Shown here piece by piece: positions 8,266 to 17,220 of a DNA stretch of 31,669 nt. Position 1 is the stretch's first letter, and the number at the start of each line of letters is the position of its first letter. The stretch covers positions 1-31,669 of the forward strand of contig DAOWLV010000001.1 in assembly GCA_030643455.1 (NCBI GenBank), written 5' to 3'. Below the pieces are notes generated by a model. It was not told where the DNA came from. It searched no databases and worked only from the letters and a program-made list of their open reading frames with translations. Source of the DNA: Candidatus Krumholzibacteriia bacterium (lineage in GTDB: Bacteria > Krumholzibacteriota > Krumholzibacteriia > LZORAL124-64-63). The translations under genes were made by a program, and so were the position numbers.

Positions 8266-9296
8266 ATGTTCTTGTGACCGGCGGAGCGGGTTTCATCGGA
8301 TCGAATTTCGTCCGGATGTTGCTGGAGGAATCGGGGGACCGGGTGATCAACCTGGATCTGCTCACCTATGCGGGCAACCTGATCAACCTGGCCGAATACG
8401 AAGACGATCCGCGATACCGTTTCGTACGTGGTGACATCCGTGACCGGGATCTCGTGCGAAAGGTACTCGCCGACGAAAAAATTGAGGCGGTGGTTCACTT
8501 CGCGGCCGAAAGCCATGTCGACCGGTCGGTCGAAGGCCCCGAGATATTCATCCTGACCAACGTGCTGGGCACCGAGATTCTTCTGGAGGAATGCCGCGCC
8601 GCGGGCGTGAATCGTTTCGTCATGGTTTCCACCGACGAGGTCTACGGATCACTGGGGGACGAGGGGCATTTCGTGGAGAACACGCCTCTGGCTCCCAATT
8701 CGCCTTACGCCGCCAGCAAGGCCAGCGCCGACCTGCTGTGCCGCTCCTTTTTCAAGACCTTCGATTTCCCGGTGGTGATCACCCGCTGCAGCAACAACTA
8801 CGGGCCGTATCAGTTTCCCGAGAAATTGATTCCCCTGATGATTGCAGGCGCCCTGGAAGACAGGCCCCTTCCCGTCTACGGGGACGGGCGAAACGTCCGG
8901 GACTGGCTGTACGTCGGCGACCATTGCCGCGCGGTGGATCTGGTCCTGCGCCGGGGTGTTCCGGGAGAGGTATACAACATCGGGGGCTGCAACGAGATGC
9001 GGAACCTGGATCTCGTGGAAATGCTGGTCGACAAACTGGGCAAGAGCCGGGATCTGATAACCTTCGTCAAGGACCGTCCCGGCCACGACCTGCGCTACGC
9101 AATCGACGCCACGAAGATCATCGAGGAACTGGGCTGGAAGCCCCAGGTCGATTTCCAGGCCGGACTGGACCTGACGGTCGAATGGTATCTCGAGCACCGG
9201 ACCTGGTGGGAGGAGATCCGCAGCGGCGAATACACTTCCTACTACGAAAAGATGTACGGCGCCGATGGGCGGCACACCGCCAACGGGAAGTCATGA
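8262..9296 (+). CDS. rfbB: dTDP-glucose 4,6-dehydratase
   Basis: A 344-residue extended short-chain dehydrogenase. It shows the NAD-binding GGxGFIG motif (G7, G10, G13), FAAESHVDRS, the STDEVYG catalytic segment with the Asp-Glu pair typical of the 4,6-dehydratases, Y149xxxK153, and the RCSNNYGPYQFPEKLIPL signature. The C-terminal DRPGHDLRYAIDATKI block is also diagnostic. It converts dTDP-D-glucose to dTDP-4-keto-6-deoxyglucose on the way to dTDP-rhamnose and other deoxysugars for envelope polysaccharide. I place the start at ATG 8262, which overlaps the previous stop; the frame extends further upstream but lacks family similarity there. No rfbA, rfbC or rfbD is present in the window. Confidence 0.95.
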   Translation: MNVLVTGGAGFIGSNFVRMLLEESGDRVINLDLLTYAGNLINLAEYEDDPRYRFVRGDIRDRDLVRKVLADEKIEAVVHFAAESHVDRSVEGPEIFILTNVLGTEILLEECRAAGVNRFVMVSTDEVYGSLGDEGHFVENTPLAPNSPYAASKASADLLCRSFFKTFDFPVVITRCSNNYGPYQFPEKLIPLMIAGALEDRPLPVYGDGRNVRDWLYVGDHCRAVDLVLRRGVPGEVYNIGGCNEMRNLDLVEMLVDKLGKSRDLITFVKDRPGHDLRYAIDATKIIEELGWKPQVDFQAGLDLTVEWYLEHRTWWEEIRSGEYTSYYEKMYGADGRHTANGKS

Positions 9297-9997
9297 CCAC
9301 CGAAGCCGCCTGTATTCTGCCCGACGGCCGCCGCGTGACCATTGCAGCGGAGGCGGCAGACCGACTGTCCTGCGGTGTCCTGGTGCTGGACGGGGTCAAG
9401 GTGGAAGAAAACCCGGCCGTCGCCGAGGCCACTGCGGAACTGGGGGGCAAGCTGGCCGCAAAGTTCGACGGGTTGCTGCCGTCGGAGATACCCGGTCTCC
9501 AGGAGGCCCGCAACCTCTACAAATCCTTCGGCATGGATCCCTCCCGGCACAGGCCCAGCAGTGAGGCCCTGCTTCGCCGCGTACTCAAGGGAAAAGACCT
9601 CTACCGGATCAGCAACGTGGTCGACAGCTGCAACCTGGCCTCGCTCGAATTCCTCCTCCCGGTGGGAATGTACGATCTCGCCAAGGTCACCGGTGACGTC
9701 GTGCTGCGCACCGGCCGGGATGGAGAACAATATCCCGGTATTCGAAAAGGCGATGTGCATCTGGCCGGTCGCCTGGGCCTTTTCGACGAGACGGGGCCTT
9801 TCGGATCCCCGACCAGCGATTCGGTTCGCACTTGCACCTCCACTGACACGAAGGTCCTCTTCGTGGTCATCATGGCCCCCGCTTCGGCTGCCCGGCTCGA
9901 AATGGATGACCATCTTTCCACTTTCAGCAGCCATTTCCAGGCCTTCTGCGGGGCTGTCGAGTCCTTTCGCTCCACTCTTAATGGAGAACCCCGATGA
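9293..9997 (+). CDS. B3/B4 tRNA-binding-domain protein (PheT-like editing domain, stand-alone)
   Basis: A 234-residue protein resembling the B3/B4 domain of phenylalanyl-tRNA synthetase beta chain as a free-standing module. Diagnostic stretches are NLYKSFGMDPSRHRPSSEAL, the RISNVVDSCNLASLEFLLPVG segment, and the C-terminal GPFGSPTSDSVRT followed by a hydrophobic strand. Stand-alone B3/B4 proteins are common and are thought to recognise amino-acid or aminoacyl-tRNA-like ligands, but roles are mostly untested. ATG 9293 overlaps the rfbB stop and its own stop overlaps the next start, so translation is coupled on both sides. Confidence 0.85.
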   Translation: MTTEAACILPDGRRVTIAAEAADRLSCGVLVLDGVKVEENPAVAEATAELGGKLAAKFDGLLPSEIPGLQEARNLYKSFGMDPSRHRPSSEALLRRVLKGKDLYRISNVVDSCNLASLEFLLPVGMYDLAKVTGDVVLRTGRDGEQYPGIRKGDVHLAGRLGLFDETGPFGSPTSDSVRTCTSTDTKVLFVVIMAPASAARLEMDDHLSTFSSHFQAFCGAVESFRSTLNGEPR

Positions 9998-11280
9998 AAA
10001 TTTTCAGCGCCATGGCAGTCCTTCTGGTCATCTGGATGGTCCCGGGTGGCCGGGCTGCCGCAGCACCGGACCCCAACCCGGAAATCCTCAAGGCCCGCGC
10101 GGTCGTCCTGACGGATCCGGCCCTGGCCGGCCGGGCCAGTGGAACCCCCGAGGCCGAGGCCGCCGCTGACACCCTCGCGGCCTGGATGGAGAGCCTGGGC
10201 CTGGAGCCTGCCTTCGACGGGTCCTGGTTCCAGGAGGTTCCCCTGTCCGGTCAAGGCTGGGCCGGTGAGGAACTCGGCGGGAAAACGGGACGCAACGTCG
10301 CGGGCATCCTGCGTGGAAGCGGCCGTCTGGCCGACCGTTTCGTGGTGGTCGGGGCACACTATGATCACCTTGGCCGGGTGACTCCCGCTGATGGTCCGGC
10401 GCCGCCGCCAGCCCGGGGCGATTATTACCCGGGCGCCAACGACAACGCCTCCGGGGTCTCGGTGGTTTTCGAGTTGATCCGTCTGGCGGAAGCGAACCGG
10501 GACGATTCCGGTGACAGGCGCGGCGTGCTGTTCGTTAATTTCGTCGGCGAGGAGGTCGGTCTGCAGGGGTCCGGGTACATGGTGTCCCATCTGCCGGTCG
10601 CGATCGACAGCGTGGATGCCATGATCAATTTCGACACCGTCGGGCAGCTGACCGAAAACCGTTTGCATGTCAGCGGAGTGGGAACCACCGCATCCTTCCC
10701 CGTCATGGTTGATGCCGCAAATACGGGAGGACTGGATCTTTCCCTGGCCCAGGGCGGATGGTCCGGCAGTGACCACATGTCCTTCAACACCCGGGAGATT
10801 CCCGTCCTCTTCATCTTCGGCGGGGCATATCCCGAATACAACCGCCCGGCCGACGACTGGTCCACCCTCGATTTCGAGGCCATGGCCATGGTGACAGCCT
10901 ATTCAGGGCGCCTGCTTCACATCATCCGGAATGAGCCCGGGAATCTGCCCTGGATCATGGTCGCCCAGAAGAATCTCCGTCAGGGTGACGGCGAGGGCCA
11001 GAACCGCGACACCTGGTTCGGGTCTCTTCCCGATTTTACCGAAGAGATCGTCGGGTACAAGCTGGCCGGGGTCTTCGACGGCAGTCCGGCCGCCCAGGCT
11101 GGTCTGCAGAAAGGGGATGTTCTGGTCATGCTCGGCGGAGAGGCGGTAGAGGATCTGGCGACCTTCACCATGGCTCTTCGTTCCCATGCGCCGGGCGACC
11201 TGGTCGAAGTCCGGGTCGAGCGCGGTGAGCGGACCCTGAATTTCACGGTGGTTCTGGGGAATCGCGCGGACCGGAAATAA
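9994..11280 (+). CDS. secreted M28-family zinc aminopeptidase with C-terminal PDZ domain
   Basis: A 428-residue protein with a signal peptide (about 1-24, ending RAAAA). The M28 co-catalytic di-zinc site is complete: H122 (AHYDHLG), D150 (GANDNASG), the catalytic pair E186/E187 (GEEVG), D214 (NFDTVG) and H261 (SDHMSF). A PDZ domain occupies about 350-425 (AGVFDGSPAAQAGLQKGDVL). It probably trims peptides in the periplasm or outside the cell; the PDZ may bind substrate C-termini. It is the last gene of the BtpA-rfbB-B3/B4 operon, with an ATGA overlap. It converges on the CDF gene only 13 bases away, with no obvious terminator between them. Confidence 0.92.
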   Translation: MKIFSAMAVLLVIWMVPGGRAAAAPDPNPEILKARAVVLTDPALAGRASGTPEAEAAADTLAAWMESLGLEPAFDGSWFQEVPLSGQGWAGEELGGKTGRNVAGILRGSGRLADRFVVVGAHYDHLGRVTPADGPAPPPARGDYYPGANDNASGVSVVFELIRLAEANRDDSGDRRGVLFVNFVGEEVGLQGSGYMVSHLPVAIDSVDAMINFDTVGQLTENRLHVSGVGTTASFPVMVDAANTGGLDLSLAQGGWSGSDHMSFNTREIPVLFIFGGAYPEYNRPADDWSTLDFEAMAMVTAYSGRLLHIIRNEPGNLPWIMVAQKNLRQGDGEGQNRDTWFGSLPDFTEEIVGYKLAGVFDGSPAAQAGLQKGDVLVMLGGEAVEDLATFTMALRSHAPGDLVEVRVERGERTLNFTVVLGNRADRK

Positions 11281-11293
11281 AAGACCGCCAGGG

Positions 11294-12244
11294 TCACAGG
11301 CGAGGCATCACATGGCACTCGGGACAGTCAAAGGCCCTTTCTCGCCCGCCTGGTTCGACGTGTACGAACACCCTGGCCACCCGCTCCACATCCTGTCGGA
11401 CCCGGTCCTCCACGGCGTGGGCGATGTTGTGGGCCGACTCGATGGTATGGTCCGGATGAACCGCGATCCGCACATCGGCCATGAACCATGATCCCCTCTG
11501 CCTGACCTGCAGGTCACGCACTTCCTGAACGCATGTCACCGCAAGGGCGGCGCCTCGTATCTCACCCAGAAGTTCCTCGTCTGGCATGGTGTCCATCAGG
11601 GCCATGACGTTTTCCCTCATCAGATCCCAGCCCATCTTGAGAATGAAGAGGGAGATGACCAGGGCGCCGACGCTGTCCAGGAATGGCCAGCCCAGCATGG
11701 CCCCGCCGATGCCGGCGGCCGCTGCCAGCGAACTGATGGCATCGGAGCGGTGCATGGTGCCGTTGGCCAGCAGTGCGGGACTGCCGTGCAACCTTCCGAC
11801 GAACAGGGTGTAGCGGGCCATGACCTCCTTGATGATCACTGCCACGAGGGAGGCCACCAGGGCAGGGGATCTGGGATGGAGGTAGGTGCCATTGATGAAA
11901 TTCATGATGGCGTCCCGGCCGATCATCACGGCCGTAAACAGCATGAACAGGGCAACCAGGGTGGCGCCGAGGGTTTCGAAACTGTGGTGTCCGTAGGGAT
12001 GGTTCTTGTCCGGCGGACGGGTGGAGGCCTTCAGGGCCAACAGGATCCCCACGTCGCTGAGCACATCAGCCAAGCTGTGGAAACCGTCTGCGACCAGGGC
12101 CGCTGAACCGGCGAACACCCCGAAGGCTAGCTTGCCGCCTGACAAAAGGATGTTCCCGAAAAGACCGACGGTCGTGCAGACCATCGGTCGCAACCAGGGA
12201 GATTCCCGGCGTATCGGTTGACTGGCCTCGGCGGGTCCAGTCAT
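11294..12244 (-). CDS. cation diffusion facilitator (CDF) family metal transporter
   Basis: A 316-residue protein with the six-helix CDF core and a C-terminal cytoplasmic domain. TM2 carries HxxxD (H56, D60 in FHSLAD); the HPYGH histidine motif is at 82-86. In TM5 the usual HxxxD reads M164-H165-R-S-D168: the coordinating first histidine is methionine, and only the adjacent H165 remains. The tail ends with a Cys-rich CPECH that could bind metal. CDF proteins export Zn, Fe, Mn or Co using the proton gradient; specificity cannot be read here, and the substitution may alter it. It starts 1 base after the acyl-CoA synthetase stop, so both are probably one transcript. Confidence 0.92.
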   Translation of the reverse strand: MTGPAEASQPIRRESPWLRPMVCTTVGLFGNILLSGGKLAFGVFAGSAALVADGFHSLADVLSDVGILLALKASTRPPDKNHPYGHHSFETLGATLVALFMLFTAVMIGRDAIMNFINGTYLHPRSPALVASLVAVIIKEVMARYTLFVGRLHGSPALLANGTMHRSDAISSLAAAAGIGGAMLGWPFLDSVGALVISLFILKMGWDLMRENVMALMDTMPDEELLGEIRGAALAVTCVQEVRDLQVRQRGSWFMADVRIAVHPDHTIESAHNIAHAVEDRVRQDVERVARVFVHVEPGGRERAFDCPECHVMPRL

Positions 12245-12245
12245 T

Positions 12246-14056
12246 TCAGTCGTCTTCCCCGTCCAGGGGAGCGGGGTACATTGTGTCGATGATTTTCTTG
12301 TACTTCGCGTTGATGGCGAATCTCTTGATCTTCATGGTCGGGGTCAGTTCACCGTCATCCAGTGTGAATTCCCGCTCCAGGAGGGTGAATTTCCTGATCT
12401 GGCTGAAACCGGGCAGATCCTCGTTCATCTCGTTCAGGATGCTGTCGAACAGTGCATTGACCTCGGGATGGCGGACCAGGTCGGCAGGGCTCATCTCGCT
12501 GATTCCCTTGCTCGCGGCAAAATCCTGCAGTGTCTCGAAATTGGGCACGATCAGGGCGGAGAGGAACTGGCGGCGGTCCCCGATGATCACGGTCTGAATC
12601 ACATACTTGTTGGTGACGTACCGGTTCTCGATGGGCTGGGGAGCAATGTTCTTCCCCCCGGCTGTCACGATCAGGTCTTTTTTTCTGTCGGTGATGAACA
12701 GGAAACCGTCCGCGTCGAGATGGCCGATGTCGCCGGTGGCCAGCCAACCATCGTCGTCGAGAACTTCGCGGGTGGCGGCTTCGTTCTTGTAGTACTCGAG
12801 CATGATCTGGGGTCCCCGGGCCATGATCTCCCCATCTTCGGCGATCTTGATTTCCGTAGCGGGGATCGCCTTGCCCACGCTGCCGTAACGGAAATTCTCG
12901 AAGGTGTTCGCCGTCAGGATGGGGGATGTTTCGGTCAATCCGTAACCTTCCAGGATGTTCAGTCCCGCCCCGTTGAAGAACTGGTTGATCTTCATGTTGA
13001 GGGGAGCGCCGCCGGAAATCATCATCTGGATCTTGCCACCCAGCTTGGCGCGCAGCTTGGAGAACACCAGCTTGTCCGCCACGGCGTATTTGAATTTGAA
13101 CAAGGCTCCGGGTTCCGGGCCGTCTACCTTCATCTTGGCCTGTTGGATCGCGATGTCCCTGGCCCAGAAAAAGATGTTCTTCTTGGGGAAACCCGCACCC
13201 GAGGCGGTGGTAATGGCCTTGGCGTAGATCTTCTCGTACAGACGGGGCACGCTGATCATGAAGGTCGGATGGACGTCCATGATGTCCTGGGGTACGGATT
13301 CCATTTTTTCTGCATAAGCGATGCCCGCGCCAACGGAGAGCATGGTGAACAGGCCGCCCATCCTTTCCAGGACGTGGCTCAAAGGGAGGAAAGACAGGCA
13401 ACGGTCAGCCGAACTGATCGGCACCTGGTCCCTGACGTTCAGCACGTTGGAAACGAAGTTCCAGTGGGAAAGGACCACACCCTTGGGTTTGCCCGTTGTG
13501 CCGGAGGTGTAGATGATGCTGCAGGGGGAATCCTTGTCCATGGTGACGCATTCGTCCCGCGGGGCCGGGGGATTGGCTTCGAGCAGGTTCTGCCCGATCT
13601 GCTTCAGCTTGTCCAGGGTCATGATGTCGGGAAGGCCGGTCCGGTCGAAGGAAATCACATCCCGCAAGGAGGGGAGCCGGTCACGGATCTGATGAATCTT
13701 GGCCGCCTGTTCTTCGGTGGAGACGAAAATCGCCACGGGTTCGGATTCACCGAGAATGTATTCGATGGTGTCCGTCAACAGCGTGGGGTAGATGGGCACA
13801 GTGACGGCGCCGGCGCATAGGCTGCCCAGGTCGGCCAGGCCCATTCGATCCGGTTTTCCGAAAGCAGAGCCACCTTGTCGCCAGGCTGGACTCCCAGGGA
13901 TTTCAGGCCCATGCGCAGGGCCTTGACCCGGCGTAAGGCTTCCTCGCTGGAAACGTCCACGTACTGGCCCGAATCGTCCCGGTAGGAAAAGCAGTCGGGC
14001 CGGGGATTTTCCCGAACCGCGGTGAGGAAGAGTTCTGGAATGGTCTGAACGGACAT
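12246..14056 (-). CDS. AMP-dependent long-chain acyl-CoA synthetase, interrupted by a -1 frameshift
   Basis: The N-terminal 73 residues (from MSVQTIPELF to ENRIEWA) lie in one frame and the remaining ~530 in another. Restoring one C on the coding strand near 13838 gives an uninterrupted EWALADLGSLCAG and a 603-residue protein, the usual length for FadD15-type enzymes. Past the break all core motifs are intact: the AMP-binding P-loop YTSGTTGKPKG (about 183-193), GYGLTET, TGDIG, DRKKDLI and the terminal PTMKIKR catalytic lysine. It activates fatty acids to acyl-CoA for degradation or lipid synthesis. Start ATG 14056 has AAGGAGAG 4 bases upstream. Either the gene is recently broken or the assembly lost a base in a CCC run; the intact remainder favours a very recent change or an error. 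Confidence 0.9.
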
Positions 14057-14114
14057 GGGCCTCTCCTTGTCGTCTCCCGTACCGGGGTTGCCTTGATAAC
14101 GAATAACGGTCACA

Positions 14115-15449
14115 ATGCTTACTCCCGGACCCTTGATTTGTCAACGGGTACCGTTTGCGCCACATCCCCTCACCGTTTGGGAGTTTCGATTCTTGAAGCT
14201 CGATCTTCCCGCCGATGTTTTCCTTTCCGGTAGTCCTGAACTGTTCCGGTCCCTTCTGCTGTCCTGGTTCGATCGCCACAAGCGGCCGTTGCCGTGGCGC
14301 CTGCGAAGGTCCCTGTACGGGACCTGGATTTCCGAGGTGATGCTCCAGCAGACAACCGTCGCGGTGGTGGTTCCCTACTGGGAAAAATTCATGGCGGCTT
14401 TCCCCGACGTTCGGGCCCTCGCGGGCGCGGACACGGAGGAAGTCTTGTCCCTGTGGTCGGGGTTGGGGTATTACCGGCGGGCCCATCAGCTGCACCAGGC
14501 CGCCAAGACGGTGGTTTCCCGCAGGGGAGGGAAACTTCCGGATGACAGGGAGGGATGGCGGGATTTGCCCGGGATCGGACCCTATACCAGCGGCGCCATT
14601 GCCGGTATCGGTCTGGGTATGCGAGTGCCTGCCCTGGATGCCAACGCCCGGCGGGTCCTGACCCGCTGGCTCGTCGCCCGCCCGCAGGCGTTGGACGATT
14701 TGCGGCCCGCGCACCTGGACATGATCGGCGCGCAGATGGTGGACGAGGATCGCCCGGGTGACTGGAACGAAGCGGTGATGGAACTGGGGGCCCTGATCTG
14801 CCGGGCTTCAACTCCCCAGTGTGCCGCATGTCCGGTCAGGGATCTGTGCCGGGCCGGTAGCGCCGGGACAGGGGATCTGATCCCTGCGCCCAGGATTTCC
14901 GCCGAGACGATTCGGGTTCAACTGGGGTTGCTGGTTCTCGCCTGGAGGGATCGGGTCCTCCTGATGCGGCCCGCCAGTGGCCCCGTCTTTGTTCCGGAGG
15001 GAAGTCCTGCACCGGTCAGACGGGATGTTTCGGGTCTGCACAAGGGTATGTGGGGGCTACCGTCGACTCCCTGGCTGCCCGATCTTCCTGGGGAGCGGGC
15101 CATCTGGCCGGGCACTGTCTGGCGACCGTGGCTGGATGCCATCGACGGCCTGGAGCTTTCTGCCGGGGGACCAGACCCCGCCCACCTTGGGAATTTCCGC
15201 CACTCCATCACCAGGTACCGAATTGAAGTCAAGGTGTACGGATTGCGGTTGTCCGGCACCGACTCCCTGGATTGTGACGACCTGCTCGTCCCCGTTATTT
15301 CCCGTCCCGATGGTGGGATTTCAGTATCCAAAACGGTTACTGAAGGTATGCTCCAGACGGCAAGATTTTGTCGCTGGCCGCCCGTTGATCAGCCGGTTTC
15401 GAACTTGGTGAACAAGAGTCTTGTTGTCGCTTCCAAGAGCATCGTTTGA
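14115..15449 (+). CDS. mutY: A/G-specific adenine glycosylase MutY
   Basis: A DNA repair enzyme that removes adenine mispaired with 8-oxoguanine. Seen in order: RPLPWR, the catalytic-glutamate segment SEVMLQQT, the helix-hairpin-helix LPGIGPYTSGAI, the catalytic aspartate in ALDANARRVLTR, and a 4Fe-4S loop with exact C-x6-C-x2-C-x5-C spacing (CRASTPQCAACPVRDLC). The C-terminal third is a NUDIX-like 8-oxoG recognition domain (HKGMWGLPSTPW; FRHSITRYRIEV). Start is uncertain: ATG 14115 is the longest, but its first 26 residues look unconserved. TTG 14193 with GGGAG 9 bases upstream gives a cleaner N-terminus and leaves room for the divergent promoter. It probably co-transcribes with the Rrf2 gene. 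Confidence 0.93.
   Translation: MLTPGPLICQRVPFAPHPLTVWEFRFLKLDLPADVFLSGSPELFRSLLLSWFDRHKRPLPWRLRRSLYGTWISEVMLQQTTVAVVVPYWEKFMAAFPDVRALAGADTEEVLSLWSGLGYYRRAHQLHQAAKTVVSRRGGKLPDDREGWRDLPGIGPYTSGAIAGIGLGMRVPALDANARRVLTRWLVARPQALDDLRPAHLDMIGAQMVDEDRPGDWNEAVMELGALICRASTPQCAACPVRDLCRAGSAGTGDLIPAPRISAETIRVQLGLLVLAWRDRVLLMRPASGPVFVPEGSPAPVRRDVSGLHKGMWGLPSTPWLPDLPGERAIWPGTVWRPWLDAIDGLELSAGGPDPAHLGNFRHSITRYRIEVKVYGLRLSGTDSLDCDDLLVPVISRPDGGISVSKTVTEGMLQTARFCRWPPVDQPVSNLVNKSLVVASKSIV
14116..14144 (-). promoter_or_regulatory. candidate promoter of the acyl-CoA synthetase gene
   Basis: On the minus strand a perfect TTGACA is followed after 17 bases by TAAGCA, a poor -10, 60 bases before the ATG. A dyad AACGG-GTA-CCGTT (14143-14155) touches the -35 and could be an operator. 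If this promoter is used, it overlaps the longest possible start of mutY. Confidence 0.3.
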
Positions 15450-15524
15450 CAACAATCCCTTTATGGTCCTTTTTTGTCCCAGGGAGATGCTCAAGTCCAG
15501 GGTCACGCCAAGGAAAGGTCCCAG

Positions 15525-15923
15525 ATGCTGCAGATAACCAGACAGACCGAATATGCGATCCGAGGTCTTCAGGAACTCGCCCGTCGAAACGATTCGGCGC
15601 CCGTCCAACTCAAACTCATCGCCGGTACCTGCCAGGTTTCCGAGGCCTTTCTCGCCAAGATCTTCCAGATGCTGGCCCAGGCCGGTATTGTCAAATCCCA
15701 TCGCGGCGTCAAGGGGGGCTTCAGTCTGGGCCGGCCCGCCGAAGAGATCACCCTGCGTGAAATTGTCGAAATCTGCGAAGGCGGCATCATGCTGAACCAT
15801 TGCCTGCGCAAGGTCGATCCCTGCCAGGATGCCGACACCTGTTCCATCGCCCACGTCTGGCGGGAAGCCCAGGACGCGTTGACCGGCGCCCTGGACAAGA
15901 CGACCCTGGCCGACGTCCTCTGA
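15525..15923 (+). CDS. Rrf2-family transcriptional regulator with cysteine cluster
   Basis: A 132-residue Rrf2/IscR/NsrR-type regulator. The N-terminal winged helix starts TRQTEYAIRGLQEL, with the VSEAFLAKIFQMLAQAGIVKSHRGVKGGF recognition helix and wing that mark the family. Three cysteines with C-x6-C-x5-C spacing (LNHCLRKVDPCQDADTC) occupy the position of the Fe-S ligands of IscR and NsrR, so iron-sulfur or NO/redox sensing is likely. I start at ATG 15525 because GGAAAGG lies just upstream and the family begins there; the frame runs further back to 15474. No isc or suf genes are near, so targets are not visible. Confidence 0.9.
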   Translation: MLQITRQTEYAIRGLQELARRNDSAPVQLKLIAGTCQVSEAFLAKIFQMLAQAGIVKSHRGVKGGFSLGRPAEEITLREIVEICEGGIMLNHCLRKVDPCQDADTCSIAHVWREAQDALTGALDKTTLADVL

Positions 15924-15944
15924 CCGGCCCGTTCCCTCACTGAA

Positions 15945-15964
15945 ACCCCTCAATAGGGAGGGGT
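15945..15964. terminator. bidirectional terminator-like hairpin between Rrf2 gene and rlmN
   Basis: A 7-bp perfect stem ACCCCTC/GAGGGGT with a 6-base loop lies between two convergent stops (15923 and 15992). T-tracts are short on both sides (CTT on plus, TTT on minus), so termination strength is uncertain. Confidence 0.4.
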
Positions 15965-15991
15965 CTTCCCCCCGGGTGAAAACAAGCAGGA

Positions 15992-17050
15992 TCAGGTCTT
16001 GAGCCTCCGCCGCCTCAACTGGCCACAGGCCGCGGCGATGTCGCGGCCTCCACTGGTCCGCACAAAAGTGTCCACTCCTGCATCGGTCAGGATCTGTCGG
16101 AAAGCCTGGATGCCCTTTTCGTCGGGGGGAAGGAGATTGGCGTCGTCCAGGGGGTTCATGGGGATGAGGTTGACCTTGATCGGTTTTCCGCGCAGCAGCG
16201 TGGCCAGGCGTTCCGCCTGGCCAGGGTCGTCAGTGCTTCCGGCGATCAGGACCCAGGCCACGGTGGCTCGCCGCCGGGTGCCGCGGGCATAACGAACGGC
16301 CAGGTCGAGGGCTTCGGAGATCGACGTACGTCCCGGAACCGGCATGACGGCCCTGCGCTCCTCGTCGGTGCTGCCACCGAGGCTGAGTGTCAACCCGACC
16401 CCGGGATTGGCGGCCACCAGCTTCCGCAAGCCTTCGCCGGGACCACTGGTGGAGATCTGAATCCTCCGGCTGGACATGGCCAGGCCCCGCCCATCCATCA
16501 TCACGACCAGGCTGGGTGCGACCTCTTCCCAGTTGTCCAGGGGTTCCCCCATTCCCATATAAACGACATTGAACTGGCGATCACCCGATTCCGGAACCGG
16601 CTCCGCCTGGATGTCCGCGCGCAGGCGCAATACCTGTTCCAGGATTTCTCCGGCCTCCAGATTCCGCACCAGGCCGCCCCTGGAGGTGGCGCAGAATCGG
16701 CAGGCCATGGCGCATCCCACCTGGGTCGAGATGCAGAAGGTGACATGTTCCCCCATGGGAATGGTTACGCTTTCGACGGTGGCGCCGTCCCGCAGCCGGA
16801 ACAGGAATTTGCGGGTGCCATCGCTCGATACCTGGCGTTCGACGAGATCCAGCCCCACGAGATCGAACCTGCTGGCCAGGTCCAGACGCATGGCCACCGG
16901 CAGGTTGGTCATCGTCTCCCAGGTGAGCGCTCCCTGGGCGAACAACCAGTCCGCCAGTTGGTCGAACCTGTAGGAAGGCAGACCGGCGGTGGCGACCAGG
17001 CCGGAGAGGTCGCCGGGAACCAGGGAACGCAGGAGGGGTTTGTATTCCAT
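15992..17050 (-). CDS. rlmN: 23S rRNA (A2503-C2) / tRNA (A37-C2) methyltransferase RlmN
   Basis: A 352-residue radical-SAM enzyme of family length. The 4Fe-4S ligands are C113, C117 and C120 (CAMACRFC). C106, seven residues earlier, and C342 in AACGQL match the two mechanistic cysteines known from E. coli RlmN (118 and 355). VVYMGMGEPLDNW is the SAM-binding GEP motif. It methylates C2 of A2503 in 23S rRNA and A37 in some tRNAs by a covalent thiomethylene mechanism. The N-terminal helical RNA-binding region (YRFDQLADWLF) is present. It is divergent from the response regulator gene; 170 bases separate them. Confidence 0.96.
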   Translation of the reverse strand: MEYKPLLRSLVPGDLSGLVATAGLPSYRFDQLADWLFAQGALTWETMTNLPVAMRLDLASRFDLVGLDLVERQVSSDGTRKFLFRLRDGATVESVTIPMGEHVTFCISTQVGCAMACRFCATSRGGLVRNLEAGEILEQVLRLRADIQAEPVPESGDRQFNVVYMGMGEPLDNWEEVAPSLVVMMDGRGLAMSSRRIQISTSGPGEGLRKLVAANPGVGLTLSLGGSTDEERRAVMPVPGRTSISEALDLAVRYARGTRRRATVAWVLIAGSTDDPGQAERLATLLRGKPIKVNLIPMNPLDDANLLPPDEKGIQAFRQILTDAGVDTFVRTSGGRDIAAACGQLRRRRLKT

Positions 17051-17220
17051 CGGTCATTCCTCGTTCAGGGGTGCGGGCCGCAACCTCAGGCGAGTACCGG
17101 TCGCCTCTTGACACCCGCTCACCAACCGGTGCAAGTTATGAAGGCAGGCTCGCCCGGCCACGTCAATAACCTACCGGCGACCTGAACACGCAAGCCGTCG
17201 CTTTCGAAAAGGGAAGACCA

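Noticed and set aside
12468..13820. 450-codon plus-strand frame opposite the acyl-CoA synthetase
   Set aside because: It is the antisense shadow of a gene with full catalytic motifs; long shadows are expected in GC-rich DNA.
17108..17130. TTGACA upstream of the response regulator as a sigma70 promoter
   Set aside because: No acceptable -10 at 16-18 bases; kept out of the features.
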